From: Flavobacterium zepuense
Lineage (GTDB): Bacteria > Bacteroidota > Bacteroidia > Flavobacteriales > Flavobacteriaceae
Direction: 5' to 3'
Length of the DNA: 64,000 nucleotides
Assembly (NCBI RefSeq): GCF_007097145.1
Contig: NZ_VJVZ01000005.1
Coordinates: 124,001 to 188,000 of the forward strand
The notes under the pieces are model-generated. The model was not told the DNA's origin. It made no database searches and was given only the letters and a program-made list of their open reading frames with translations. The translations under genes and the position numbers were made by a program. Numbering within the stretch: position 1 is the first letter of the stretch; each line of letters begins with the position of its first letter. Of the stretch, positions 1 through 7,660 are shown in pieces.

Positions 1-468
1 GGCCGCGAAGGCGATACTGTCAACAGGCAAATTGAGCAAAATGGTGTGTATAGTGTTGCTCCTGATGGCAAGGTTGTTATGATAGAAGCCAATTTAAAGC
101 GCCCTAACGGCATTGCGCTATCGCCTGATGAAAGTATGTTATATGTATGCCAGTCCGACGGTTCTGCGCCTTATATTATGTCTTATCCGGTTAAGAAAGA
201 TGGTACGGTAGGGAAGGGCAGTATATTTTTTGATTTCAGCAAAGCAGGGTCGGGGCTTAACAAGGCTGCCGCCGATGGTATGAAGATTGATGCTGCGGGA
301 AATATTTATGCAGGTGCAGCTCAGGGTATCGTAGTTATTTCGCCAAAAGGAAAGGTGCTGGGTAAAATAGAAACCGGTGTGCCAACCTCTAACTGTGCTT
401 TTGGTGCCGATGGCTATTTGTACATAACAGCCCATCATTATGTTTGCCGCATACAGTTGCTTAAATAA
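1..468 (+). CDS. SMP-30/gluconolactonase family protein (5' end outside window)
   Basis: The reading frame is open from the first base, so this is the C-terminal part of a longer gene; a GTG at base 46 is internal. The visible residues form six-bladed beta-propeller strands typical of SMP-30/gluconolactonase proteins: RPNGIALSPDE, then ADGMKIDAAGNIYAG (the family's metal-site DGM/D..GN motif) and TSNCAFGADGYLYITA near the end. Family members hydrolyse sugar lactones or related esters and are often periplasmic in this phylum. No signal peptide can be judged because the start is missing. A strong hairpin terminator follows. The family call is firm; the substrate is unknown. Confidence 0.85.
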   Translation, partial: GREGDTVNRQIEQNGVYSVAPDGKVVMIEANLKRPNGIALSPDESMLYVCQSDGSAPYIMSYPVKKDGTVGKGSIFFDFSKAGSGLNKAAADGMKIDAAGNIYAGAAQGIVVISPKGKVLGKIETGVPTSNCAFGADGYLYITAHHYVCRIQLLK

Positions 469-491
469 GAGTTCACATTCTTTATAATACA

Positions 492-518
492 AAACCCCGG
501 AGCGAAACTCCGGGGTTT
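492..518. terminator. Bidirectional intrinsic terminator
   Basis: Perfect 11-bp stem (AAACCCCGGAG / CTCCGGGGTTT) with a 5-base loop and A/T runs on both sides. It sits between the plus-strand lactonase gene and the minus-strand T9SS protein gene, which converge here, so it can serve both. Confidence 0.9.
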
Positions 519-588
519 ATTTTGCTCCCACCACAACGAGGGAACAGAAAACATAACACTTTTAACTTCTACTACTAAGATACCGGTG

Positions 589-3500
589 TTATTGCTTAAT
601 TATTTTAACCCTTTTGGTTGCACCTTCGGCGTGTACGCTAAGCAGGTACGCACCCGATGCAAGGTTCTCAAGGTTAATTTCGGTATTGGTTCCGTTAACA
701 GCCTGGCGTAGTACCAGCTGGCCTGTAACGTTAAATAGTTCAACACTATCAATACTGGCCGAATTGTCAATTTTTATGCTGTGTGTAGCTGGGTTGGGGT
801 AGGCTGAAAATCCTTTAAAAGTAACATCTCCTATACCGCTTGTAGGCTCTTCCTCAGTCGTAAATTCGGTAATGGTCCAGTCACTCCACATAGGGCCGCA
901 AGATGAACGTGTAAACACATAATACGTCGTGTCCGGTAAAAGCTCATCAAGGTTTACGATTAGTGCAGGGATAAATTCACCCGCAGTAGGAGGGGTGTTT
1001 GTTGTGCCAACATAATATTGGTAAACGTTTACCGGAGAGTTACCCGTCGTCGGAACCTCCCAGGTTACGGTAGCCGTTGTTGTGGTAATACCGGTAACGG
1101 TTACGTTAGACGTAACGCCACAAATACTTTCTTCTATAGCAATATTATCTACATATAAGCTGCCTTGTTCTGAGCCGCTATGAGCGTTAAAACCAAAGTA
1201 ATAAACGCCGCTTACTGCTACATTATAGTAATTGATCTCGTTAGTTACTAATGTACCGCCTGTAACTACATGTTCGGCAATTGGGGCATCGCCAATAACA
1301 TACGCCTGGTTAGGGCTGCTGGCTATGGCTACTTTTAAATTCTCTGTAGTACCTGCACTATCATTGCCGTAGCTGTATGATATTTTATATAAAGTACCTG
1401 CCGTTAACTGTACACCCTGTGTAAAGAACCAAGCATTGGCAACTTCGTCACTTGGCTGGTAGTGTAATGCGTTTGTTGTAAAGCCGTTGCCCGGAGCTGC
1501 CGAAGTAATCCAGTTATTGCCAGTTTCTGCCGTAACTATTGTAGTACATGCCGGTATTGCCGGTACGGTAGCTGCATCAAAATTTTGGAAGTAAGGTACC
1601 GTGGTAGCCTCGCAAGCCGGTGTGGTAAAGCTAACCATAGCCGACCACGCGCCTGTTACCGGGCCGCAAATGCCTTTTACATAAAAGTAATAGGTTGTAC
1701 CGGGAGTAAGGCTGTTAAGGCCAATAAGCGGTGCCGCCACAAAGCTTTCTGTTTCAGGAAGTGCTCCTGTGGTGTTGTATGCGTACAGGTAGCCTACAAC
1801 CGGACTTCCGTTGGCAACCCACGATACCGTTGCGCTATCAGTATCAATATTGGTAACTGATAGGTTTTGGGGGTCGCTGCACGTCCACTCTTCAATTACA
1901 ATGTTATCAACTAATAAATTACCTTGAGATGCTGCGCTGTTGGCATGAAAGCCAAAGTAATAGATACCTGCGGTTGCAACCGAGAAAGGATTAGCAGAGC
2001 CAAATACTGCCGATGTTCCACCGGTAATGGCTTCTAATGTAGCTATAGCCGATGTTACCGATGCAGGGTTAGGCGTTGTGCCTAATGTAACCTGTAGGCC
2101 TTCGGTAGTGGTGGCGCTGTTGTTGCCATACTTATAGCTTATTTTATAATAGGTGTTTGCCGCAAGTTGTATGCCTTGTGTAAAGAACCATGCATTTGCA
2201 GCTGCTGAGGTACCTATATATTGTAAAGCGTTGTTATCAAATCCATTGCCCGGTGCAGCTGCTGTAGCCCATTGTCCGCTCTCTGTAACCGGCGCTACCG
2301 ATGTACAAGCAGGTAGTGCGGGCACTGTAGCCGATTCAAAATTCTGCGTATACGGAATCGTAGTTGCATCGCAGGTGCCCGTTGTAAAGGCAATGCTATC
2401 GCTCCAGTCGCCCATTACGGGGCCGCAAATACCTTTTATAAAAAAGTAGTATGTAGTGCCGGGTGTAAGGTTGGTAAGGTTTACACTTGTACCGGCAGCA
2501 AAAGCCTGATCGGCAGGTGTTTCATTAGTAGTATTATAAGCATACAGGTAGCCCACTACGGGGTTGCCCTGCGCCGTCCAGCTAACAGTAGCGGTTGTAG
2601 TACCTGCATTGGTAACCGCAATATTTTGAGGGTCGCTGCACGTCCACGGTTCAATTATAATATCATCTACGTAAATATTGCCCTGGCCTGTAGCGCTGTA
2701 TGCGTTAACACCAAAATAGTAAATGCCTGTTTCGCCAATAGAAAAGGCTGTTTGCCCAACAAAATTGGCTGCGGTACCTCCGGTTACAGCGGGGTGGTCG
2801 CTTAGTACATTAGTAGCAGCCGCTACGGTTGGGCTGCTGCCTAAAGTAAATTTAAGGCTCTCTGTAGTATCGGCACTATTATTACCGTATTTGTAGCTTA
2901 TTCTGTAATAAGCACCTGCTGTTAACTGAACGCCTTTCGTAAAAAACCAGGCATTTGCTGCTGAGGTAGTACCGGTATATTGCAACGCGTTATTGGTAAA
3001 TCCGTTACCGGGATTGTTAGCAGTTACCCAGTTATTACCCAATCCTGCATTTACAAGTGTAGAACATGTAGGTAATGCCGGAGCAGTTACATCTTCAAAA
3101 TCTAAAGTGTAGGGTATCGTAACTGTGTCACAGGCGGGAGGTGTGGTAAAACTAACCGACTCTGCCCATTCGCCTGTAAGCGGCCCGCACTGGCTTTTTA
3201 CAAATACATAATACGTAGTTCCCGGTAACAGGTCTTCAAGGTTTGTAGTAAGGCCTGTAACGTATGGCCCACCCGTAGGGACTTCGTTAGTAGTGTTGGC
3301 AATACAAAAATAGCCGAAACTGTTATTTTCTGCCGCGTCTGCCCAGGTAACCGTAGCACCTGTTTGCGTAATGTTACTTACAGTAATGTTTTGGGGCTCG
3401 TTACATGTCCAAGGTTCAATTTTAAAATCGTCTATATAAATGTTGCCCTGGCTTGCCGCGCTGGTAGCGTTAAAGCCAAAATAGTATACACCGGTAGTGC

Positions 3501-3951
3501 CTACGCTAAAAAGATTGGTAGTTGCATTGTGTATAACACCATCGTTAAGGTTGCTTACCGTAGCATACGTAGTTGCCGCTGCCGAAGTTGCTGCGGTACC
3601 GTAAGTGGCCACAAAACTCTCTGTAGTGCCGGTGCCGCTATTGGCATATTTGTAGGTTATTTTATAGTATGAACCTGCTGTAAGGTTAATACCACGGGTA
3701 AAAAACCATGAGTTTGCCGCCATAGGGCTGCTTGTATATTTTAGGGCGTTGCCGGAAAAACCCTCTACCGGGTTGCTACCGTTTTGCCAAAAATTAGGAA
3801 AGCCATCTGATGAAGCAATAGTACAATTGGGTACAAATAATCCCGATTCAAAGTCGAGGTAATACGGCGGATCTGTGGGGCCGCACTCCTGTGCAGTAAC
3901 CTTTACGATTGCTAAAAGGAGGACAAAAAGCAGTTGAGTAAATTTTTTCAT
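589..3951 (-). CDS. Secreted multimodular protein with FN3 repeats and T9SS type A sorting domain
   Basis: 1120 residues. A signal peptide (KKFTQLLFVLLLAIVKVTAQ) is followed by four tandem units of about 250 residues. Each unit has a jelly-roll-like domain of about 160 residues (recurring patterns such as NAWFFT.G.QLTAG.YY.ISYKYGN, and IYYFG.NA.S...QGN.YVD.I.IE.W) and then a fibronectin type III domain (TVSW... LTPGTTYYFFIKG.CG). The last 80 or so residues (YPNPATHSIKI ... GAYLLSVHAEGATKRVKIIKQ) are a type A sorting domain, so export through the type IX secretion system and surface attachment or release are expected. No catalytic motif was seen; adhesion or carbohydrate binding is an inference. 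The gene stands alone with its own 5' region. Confidence 0.85.
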   Translation of the reverse strand: MKKFTQLLFVLLLAIVKVTAQECGPTDPPYYLDFESGLFVPNCTIASSDGFPNFWQNGSNPVEGFSGNALKYTSSPMAANSWFFTRGINLTAGSYYKITYKYANSGTGTTESFVATYGTAATSAAATTYATVSNLNDGVIHNATTNLFSVGTTGVYYFGFNATSAASQGNIYIDDFKIEPWTCNEPQNITVSNITQTGATVTWADAAENNSFGYFCIANTTNEVPTGGPYVTGLTTNLEDLLPGTTYYVFVKSQCGPLTGEWAESVSFTTPPACDTVTIPYTLDFEDVTAPALPTCSTLVNAGLGNNWVTANNPGNGFTNNALQYTGTTSAANAWFFTKGVQLTAGAYYRISYKYGNNSADTTESLKFTLGSSPTVAAATNVLSDHPAVTGGTAANFVGQTAFSIGETGIYYFGVNAYSATGQGNIYVDDIIIEPWTCSDPQNIAVTNAGTTTATVSWTAQGNPVVGYLYAYNTTNETPADQAFAAGTSVNLTNLTPGTTYYFFIKGICGPVMGDWSDSIAFTTGTCDATTIPYTQNFESATVPALPACTSVAPVTESGQWATAAAPGNGFDNNALQYIGTSAAANAWFFTQGIQLAANTYYKISYKYGNNSATTTEGLQVTLGTTPNPASVTSAIATLEAITGGTSAVFGSANPFSVATAGIYYFGFHANSAASQGNLLVDNIVIEEWTCSDPQNLSVTNIDTDSATVSWVANGSPVVGYLYAYNTTGALPETESFVAAPLIGLNSLTPGTTYYFYVKGICGPVTGAWSAMVSFTTPACEATTVPYFQNFDAATVPAIPACTTIVTAETGNNWITSAAPGNGFTTNALHYQPSDEVANAWFFTQGVQLTAGTLYKISYSYGNDSAGTTENLKVAIASSPNQAYVIGDAPIAEHVVTGGTLVTNEINYYNVAVSGVYYFGFNAHSGSEQGSLYVDNIAIEESICGVTSNVTVTGITTTTATVTWEVPTTGNSPVNVYQYYVGTTNTPPTAGEFIPALIVNLDELLPDTTYYVFTRSSCGPMWSDWTITEFTTEEEPTSGIGDVTFKGFSAYPNPATHSIKIDNSASIDSVELFNVTGQLVLRQAVNGTNTEINLENLASGAYLLSVHAEGATKRVKIIKQ

Positions 3952-3981
3952 GTAACAATAATTTAAAAATGGTTCAATAGA

Positions 3982-4001
3982 GTTATTAATCGATTAATAA
4001 C
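3982..4001. promoter_or_regulatory. Perfect 20-bp palindrome upstream of the T9SS protein gene
   Basis: GTTATTAATCGATTAATAAC is identical to its reverse complement and lies 31 bases before the ATG at 3951. A dimeric regulator could bind it. The rest of the 340-base gap (3952-4297) is AT-rich and holds only a terminator at its far end; no clear TAnnTTTG promoter was recognised. Operator function is inferred from symmetry and position. Confidence 0.45.
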
Positions 4002-4243
4002 AAGACGGCAACATTACATAAAAAATTGTGCTAAATGTTTATAATGTGCTGATATTGTGTTGAATAAAAAGTGACGTTTTTAAATAATATTGGCGACACC
4101 CTTTATTTAAGTAGTTGATCTTTATAAGGATATATGAAATTGGTGTTAATTTAATTTTATGAATTTATAAACATTATTTTTCTTACAAAAAGGTGTTTAT
4201 ACTACATGAATTTAAGAAATGTATTTTTCGAGCCCGGGAAATA

Positions 4244-4276
4244 AAAAAGCCCCATGCATAACGCATAGGGCTTTTT
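4244..4276. terminator. Intrinsic terminator downstream of the SDR operon
   Basis: AAAAAGCCC pairs with GGGCTTTTT, and after one mismatch ATGC pairs with GCAT around loop ATAAC. On the minus strand the hairpin lies just after the stop codon of the second SDR and ends in a run of T, so it terminates that operon. Confidence 0.85.
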
Positions 4277-4297
4277 GGGTATTCAGGTTAGTTTAAG

Positions 4298-5134
4298 TTA
4301 GAAATCGGTAGATGTGCTTGAGGCTTTCCACGTATCTATCTCATTGTTTAGGAACGCTATTTTTTGGTTGGCCAAAGCAACCGCATCGCTACCTAAAAAG
4401 AAGTATAATGGAGCATCAGGTGCATCGGCTGCCTTAATGATCTCGGCTACACCTTTAACAGGGTCGCCAGCCTGGTTACCATTTATTTGCTCTTCATGTG
4501 CTTTTTGCGAATCGCGTGTAGACTGGTAAGCATCTATAGGGTTTTTAGGCGTTGCTATAGAACCTGCATCAAGGAAACTGGTCCTGAAATAGCCCGGTAA
4601 CACCACGGTTACCTTAATCCCTAAGTCTTTGGTTTCTGCGGCAAGCGACTCTGAGAACCCGGCAACGGCAAATTTAGTAGAGCAGTAGATGCCAAAGCCT
4701 GGGAAGTTACCTGTAAACCCACCAATAGATGAGATGTTAAAAATGTGTCCCGACTTTTGCTCACGTAAATGTGGCAACGCATGACGGATAACGTTAAGCG
4801 ATCCAAACACGTTAACTTCAAAGTTTTGGCGTGCTTCGGCATCGCTAAGTTCTTCAATGGCACCTATAAGTCCGTAGCCCGCATTGTTAACCACTACATC
4901 CAGCCTGCCAAATTTTGCAACAGTAGCCTCTATGGCCTTAGCTACGCTTTGTTCATCGGTAAGGTTAACTTCTAATGAAAGCAGGTTGTTATGGGTTCCG
5001 GCGGCCTTTTCAAGGTCGGTTATGCTGCGCGATGTAGCGGCAACATTATCGCCTTTTGCCAATAATTGTTTAATAAACTCTAAACCAAAACCTTTAGAGG
5101 CTCCGGTAATAAACCATGTTTTATTTGCACTCAT
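4298..5134 (-). CDS. Short-chain dehydrogenase/reductase (second of tandem pair)
   Basis: 278 residues, normal size for a classical SDR. Rossmann NAD(P)-binding motif TGASKGFG is near residue 11, NNAGYG near 86, a catalytic Ser in NISSIGG, and the YCSTK active-site Tyr/Lys pair near 151-155. These enzymes oxidise or reduce hydroxyl/keto groups with NAD(P)H in the cytoplasm; the substrate cannot be read from sequence. It starts 18 bases after the stop of a closely similar SDR and is probably co-transcribed with it. The two proteins align over their whole length, so they look like a tandem duplication. Confidence 0.88.
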   Translation of the reverse strand: MSANKTWFITGASKGFGLEFIKQLLAKGDNVAATSRSITDLEKAAGTHNNLLSLEVNLTDEQSVAKAIEATVAKFGRLDVVVNNAGYGLIGAIEELSDAEARQNFEVNVFGSLNVIRHALPHLREQKSGHIFNISSIGGFTGNFPGFGIYCSTKFAVAGFSESLAAETKDLGIKVTVVLPGYFRTSFLDAGSIATPKNPIDAYQSTRDSQKAHEEQINGNQAGDPVKGVAEIIKAADAPDAPLYFFLGSDAVALANQKIAFLNNEIDTWKASSTSTDF

Positions 5135-5152
5135 GATAGTTGAAAATTTAAA

Positions 5153-5992
5153 TTAATAATCTGTTGATAATGTGATGTTTTTGTTTGATTCTATTTCGTT
5201 GGTAAGCTTTTCAATCTGTGCCGTTGCCCTGTTGTAGGCATCGGTACCTAAAAATAACTGTACGGGAGGGTTAGGGTTAAAACCTAACTCAATCATGCGT
5301 GCAGCGGCTTTTTCGGGGTCGCCACCCTGTGCTCCATTCATTTTAAGGTATTTGGCGTGCGATTCCCTTATGGCTGTGTAAGCGGGTATGGGGTTTTTAG
5401 GCAAGGCAAGCGACTCCTCGGTTAGAAAACTGGTACGGAAACCACCCGGCGAAACCACCGTAGCATGGATGCCCAAGGAGCGTACATCATCAGCCAACGC
5501 CTGCGTTAAGCCTGTGACTGCGAACTTAGTAGCGGCATACGGAGCCCAGCCGCTTGCCGGGGTAAAGCCTGCAATAGATGATATATTAATAATGTGGCCA
5601 CTTTGCTGCTGCCTCATTACCGGTAGTGCATGGCGAATAGTATTAACGGTGCCAAACACGTTGATATCAAAGGCATTGCGAATTTCTGTATCAGTAACTT
5701 CTTCAAGGCTGCCGCCGATGCCGTAGCCCGCATTGTTTATCAATACATCCAATCGGCCAAAGGCAGCTAAAGTTGCTGTAATGGCTTCATTTACAGAGGT
5801 GTCATCGCCAAGGTTGGCGTATAAGGACAGGAAATTGGCCTGTGCGCCACCTACCGCGTTAATAAGTTCTTGTGTATTGCGGGATGTTGCCGCAACCTTT
5901 TGATTTGCAGCAAGTAGTTGCTTAATAATGGCAAGCCCAAGCCCTTTTGAAGCCCCGGTTACAAACCAGGTTTTTTGAATTTGATTTTGCAT
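5153..5992 (-). CDS. Short-chain dehydrogenase/reductase (first of tandem pair)
   Basis: About 279 residues from the chosen ATG (MQNQIQKTWFVTGASKGLG). A longer reading frame from a TTG nine codons upstream is unlikely because that TTG lies inside the TATCTTTG promoter box. Motifs: TGASKGLG cofactor loop, NNAGYGIGG, NISSIAG with the catalytic Ser, and YAATK with the Tyr/Lys pair. The C-terminal region (LFLGTDAYNRA) matches the paralogue downstream (FLGSDAVALA). It is the first gene of a probable two-gene operon after an AraC-type regulator on the same strand, which may control it. Oxidoreductase chemistry is certain at family level; substrate is unknown. Confidence 0.88.
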   Translation of the reverse strand: MQNQIQKTWFVTGASKGLGLAIIKQLLAANQKVAATSRNTQELINAVGGAQANFLSLYANLGDDTSVNEAITATLAAFGRLDVLINNAGYGIGGSLEEVTDTEIRNAFDINVFGTVNTIRHALPVMRQQQSGHIINISSIAGFTPASGWAPYAATKFAVTGLTQALADDVRSLGIHATVVSPGGFRTSFLTEESLALPKNPIPAYTAIRESHAKYLKMNGAQGGDPEKAAARMIELGFNPNPPVQLFLGTDAYNRATAQIEKLTNEIESNKNITLSTDY

Positions 5993-6016
5993 AATTGTAG
6001 TGTTTTTATTACAGTA

Positions 6017-6024
6017 CAAAGATA
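6017..6024 (-). promoter_or_regulatory. Bacteroidetes -7 promoter box for the SDR pair
   Basis: On the minus strand this reads TATCTTTG, an exact match to the TAnnTTTG -7 consensus of Bacteroidota, 24 bases before the ATG. A TTG-type -33 element at the usual spacing is not obvious, so the promoter may need an activator, possibly the neighbouring AraC-family protein. Confidence 0.6.
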
Positions 6025-6076
6025 CAATGACAGATTTAGAGCTAAATTACGCCAAGCAAACGATTAATTGCGCAAA

Positions 6077-6970
6077 TCAAACATTTCTAAACATGGACGG
6101 GGTTTTAGTGGTAAATCGCTTAAAGAAGTTATTAAAATGGGCTGCTTCTTCAAAGCCAAGGCTGTTGCTTATTTCAGATACATTCCAGTCGGTGTGTTTA
6201 AGGAGTGCTTTGGCTTCGGCAAGGAGGCGTTCGCTAATTAAGGCGGTAGTGGTTTTGCCTGTAGTGTTTTTTACGGCACGGTTAAGGTGGTTAACGTGTA
6301 CCGAAAGATTCTCCGCAAAATCAGCCGCCGACCGCATTGTAAAACGTTGCACCGGCGTTTCTATAGGAAACTGCCTTTCTAACAGCTCATTAAAAACCGA
6401 CGTAATGCGCGCATTGGCATTAGGATGGCTATACAGGTTAACAGCTGGCTCCGTTTTTAAAGCCATGTGAATCATCTCTGTAAGGTAGCTGTGCAGCAGG
6501 TCGTATTTAAAGGTATAGTCAGAATTTATCTCGGCTATCATCTTCTCAAACAGCACACCCATAGCATCTTCCTGCTCCTGGTTTAAGGTATATGACGGTT
6601 TACCACCAATGGCAAACATGGGCAGTTCGGCAAGCACAGTACGCGACTTCTCGGTAAAGAAAGCCGGCGTAAAAATGCAAAAGTACCCTTTAGTATCGCC
6701 CGATAAAGACTCCCACGTGTACGGCACCTGCGGGTTAAAGAAAATCAGCGAAGTACCCTCTACCTCAATACTTTTATCGGCATAATGGTAGCGGTTGGCG
6801 CCTTTAATAAGGGTAATTTTATAATAGTCCCTGCGGGCATAGCGCACGGGGCTGCCGTGCAGGCAGTCTTCCAGCCTGAAAACATTAAAGTGGCCCACGC
6901 CGCTGTTAAGGTTAGGAGGTACCGATGCGGTTTTTTCCCTGTAAAATTCTTCAAGGCTTTGCGTTTCCAT
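6077..6970 (-). CDS. AraC-family transcriptional regulator
   Basis: About 297 residues from the ATG giving METQSLEEFYREK; a TTG nine codons further upstream lies in the promoter box and is rejected. The N-terminal part is a cupin-like ligand-sensing domain (IEVEGTSLIFFNPQVPYTWE). The last 100 residues hold the two helix-turn-helix motifs of AraC/XylS proteins (FAENLSVHVNHLNRAVKNTTGKTT and DWNVSEISNSLGFEEAAHFNNFFKRFTTKTP). It lies immediately upstream of, and in the same direction as, two SDR genes, so it probably regulates these and perhaps itself. The effector is unknown. The domain layout matches many Bacteroidota AraC regulators linked to oxidoreductases. Confidence 0.88.
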   Translation of the reverse strand: METQSLEEFYREKTASVPPNLNSGVGHFNVFRLEDCLHGSPVRYARRDYYKITLIKGANRYHYADKSIEVEGTSLIFFNPQVPYTWESLSGDTKGYFCIFTPAFFTEKSRTVLAELPMFAIGGKPSYTLNQEQEDAMGVLFEKMIAEINSDYTFKYDLLHSYLTEMIHMALKTEPAVNLYSHPNANARITSVFNELLERQFPIETPVQRFTMRSAADFAENLSVHVNHLNRAVKNTTGKTTTALISERLLAEAKALLKHTDWNVSEISNSLGFEEAAHFNNFFKRFTTKTPSMFRNV

Positions 6971-6994
6971 AATCAGGTCATTGTAAAATTCAAA

Positions 6995-7026
6995 CAAAGG
7001 TAAAAAATGTGTTTTATAATAACAAA
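6995..7026 (-). promoter_or_regulatory. Promoter of the AraC-family regulator
   Basis: On the minus strand: TTTG, 20 bases, TACCTTTG. This matches the Bacteroidota -33/-7 consensus in sequence and spacing. The predicted start of transcription is about 18 bases before the ATG at 6970. Confidence 0.75.
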
Positions 7027-7045
7027 TGCCATTTAGTCTATTTTT

Positions 7046-7171
7046 GGGCTTAATATTTCACTTTTGGATTTTGAAATGCCATTTTTTAGCCTTAAAAATG
7101 CTCTATACTGTAAGTAAAATCTTTATTTATTGCCTTTTTTTCTTTAATATTTCACTTTTGGATTCTGAAAT
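7046..7171. repeat. Two copies of a TTCACTTTTGG intergenic repeat
   Basis: The string TAATATTTCACTTTTGGATT is present at 7051-7070 and again at 7145-7164, with TGAAAT following both, 94 bp apart in an AT-rich stretch. A third copy in opposite orientation is at 31466-31488, matching 7046-7068 at 22 of 23 bases. None lies in a gene. Function is unknown. Confidence 0.6.
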
Positions 7172-7264
7172 TGGTTTTGCTTGTTTGGTTACTAAAATTA
7201 TGCATTCCTAAACAGTATGGTTATGTAGGCGCCGATTGTTTTTTATGTAGGAAAATGCAGGTTT

Positions 7265-7295
7265 ACCATTCGTCCTCAAAAAACAACCATTCGTC
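7265..7295 (+). promoter_or_regulatory. Direct-repeat operator resembling LytTR/AlgR sites
   Basis: ACCATTCGTC occurs exactly twice, at 7265-7274 and 7286-7295, a 21-bp period equal to two helical turns. LytTR-domain regulators bind paired direct repeats with this kind of spacing, and the unit differs by one base from the Pseudomonas AlgR site ACCGTTCGTC. The second copy ends 10 bases before the -33 element of the promoter here, the position used by AgrA-like activators. The LytTR regulator encoded about 1.4 kb downstream is the natural candidate to bind it. The repeats are directly seen; binding is inferred. Confidence 0.65.
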
Positions 7296-7305
7296 ATAAA
7301 TTCTA

Positions 7306-7335
7306 TTTGCGTAATTAATTAATGTGATACTTTTG
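7306..7335 (+). promoter_or_regulatory. Promoter upstream of the 21-codon ORF and LytS kinase
   Basis: TTTG at 7306, 18-base spacer, TACTTTTG at 7328 (TAnnTTTG). Transcription should begin near 7341, giving a leader that contains a 21-codon ORF and a terminator before the kinase start codon. Confidence 0.7.
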
Positions 7336-7373
7336 ACTCAACAAATAACCAACCAATCTAAAACACAAAAATT

Positions 7374-7439
7374 ATGGTAACTGTATTCGTTTATGTCGTT
7401 AAGTTCGTTGTTTCTACAATAAGCTTGCTGTTGTTTTAA
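7374..7439 (+). CDS. 21-residue hydrophobic peptide ORF
   Basis: ATG to TAA encodes a 21-residue peptide beginning MVTVFVYVVKFVVS and ending ISLLLF: almost entirely Val, Phe, Leu, Ile with a single Lys, enough to span a membrane once. It is the first ORF after a good promoter and lies between a LytTR-type operator and an intrinsic terminator, ahead of a membrane histidine kinase. The upstream A-rich tract fits translation starts in this phylum. It could be a signalling or regulatory membrane peptide, a type I toxin-like peptide, or a chance ORF in a non-coding leader. No homologue is recognised. Confidence 0.4.
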   Translation: MVTVFVYVVKFVVSTISLLLF

Positions 7440-7463
7440 ACACATCGTTTATCTTTTTATACA

Positions 7464-7541
7464 AATCATCAATCAAAATCCAATCATCAAGTGTTTACAA
7501 CGGCCACCGTTTAGCATAGCATTATCAATCATCAATCAAAA
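7464..7541 (+). repeat. Repeated AATCATCAATCAAAA motif in the leader
   Basis: The 15-mer AATCATCAATCAAAA occurs at 7464-7478 and 7527-7541, with a partial copy (CAATCATCAA) at 7481-7490. All lie between the small peptide ORF and the terminator. They could be RNA or protein binding sites in the leader transcript; nothing else in 7440-7620 looks coding. Confidence 0.5.
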
Positions 7542-7620
7542 AAAGAATAAAGGTTGCAAACAGGATTCATCACCCCAATGCAGCAAACACATTTTACGTA
7601 CTTTTTGAGTTAGTGCGTTG

Positions 7621-7652
7621 CCGGGCAATACTCATGTTGCCCGGTTTTTTTT
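7621..7652 (+). terminator. Intrinsic terminator/attenuator before the kinase gene
   Basis: Perfect 8-bp GC-rich stem CCGGGCAA / TTGCCCGG with an 8-base loop, followed by eight T. The run of T ends eight bases before the kinase ATG at 7661. Unless a further promoter exists inside the leader (none was recognised), kinase expression from the promoter at 7306 needs read-through, so this may act as an attenuator. Confidence 0.8.
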
Positions 7653-7660
7653 ACTATACT

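Noticed and set aside
5993..6019. TTG start extending the first SDR by nine codons
   Set aside because: The TTG is part of the TATCTTTG promoter box; the ATG at 5992 is the better start. The same reasoning removes TTG extensions of the AraC gene (6997) and the lipoprotein gene (25467).
7026..7211. 61-residue plus-strand ORF in the AT-rich gap after the AraC gene
   Set aside because: It consists largely of the two TTCACTTTTGG repeat copies and starts at a promoter element; no coding signal.
7613..7660. GTG start extending the LytS kinase by 16 codons
   Set aside because: These codons would come from the terminator hairpin and T-run; the ATG at 7661 begins a normal membrane segment.
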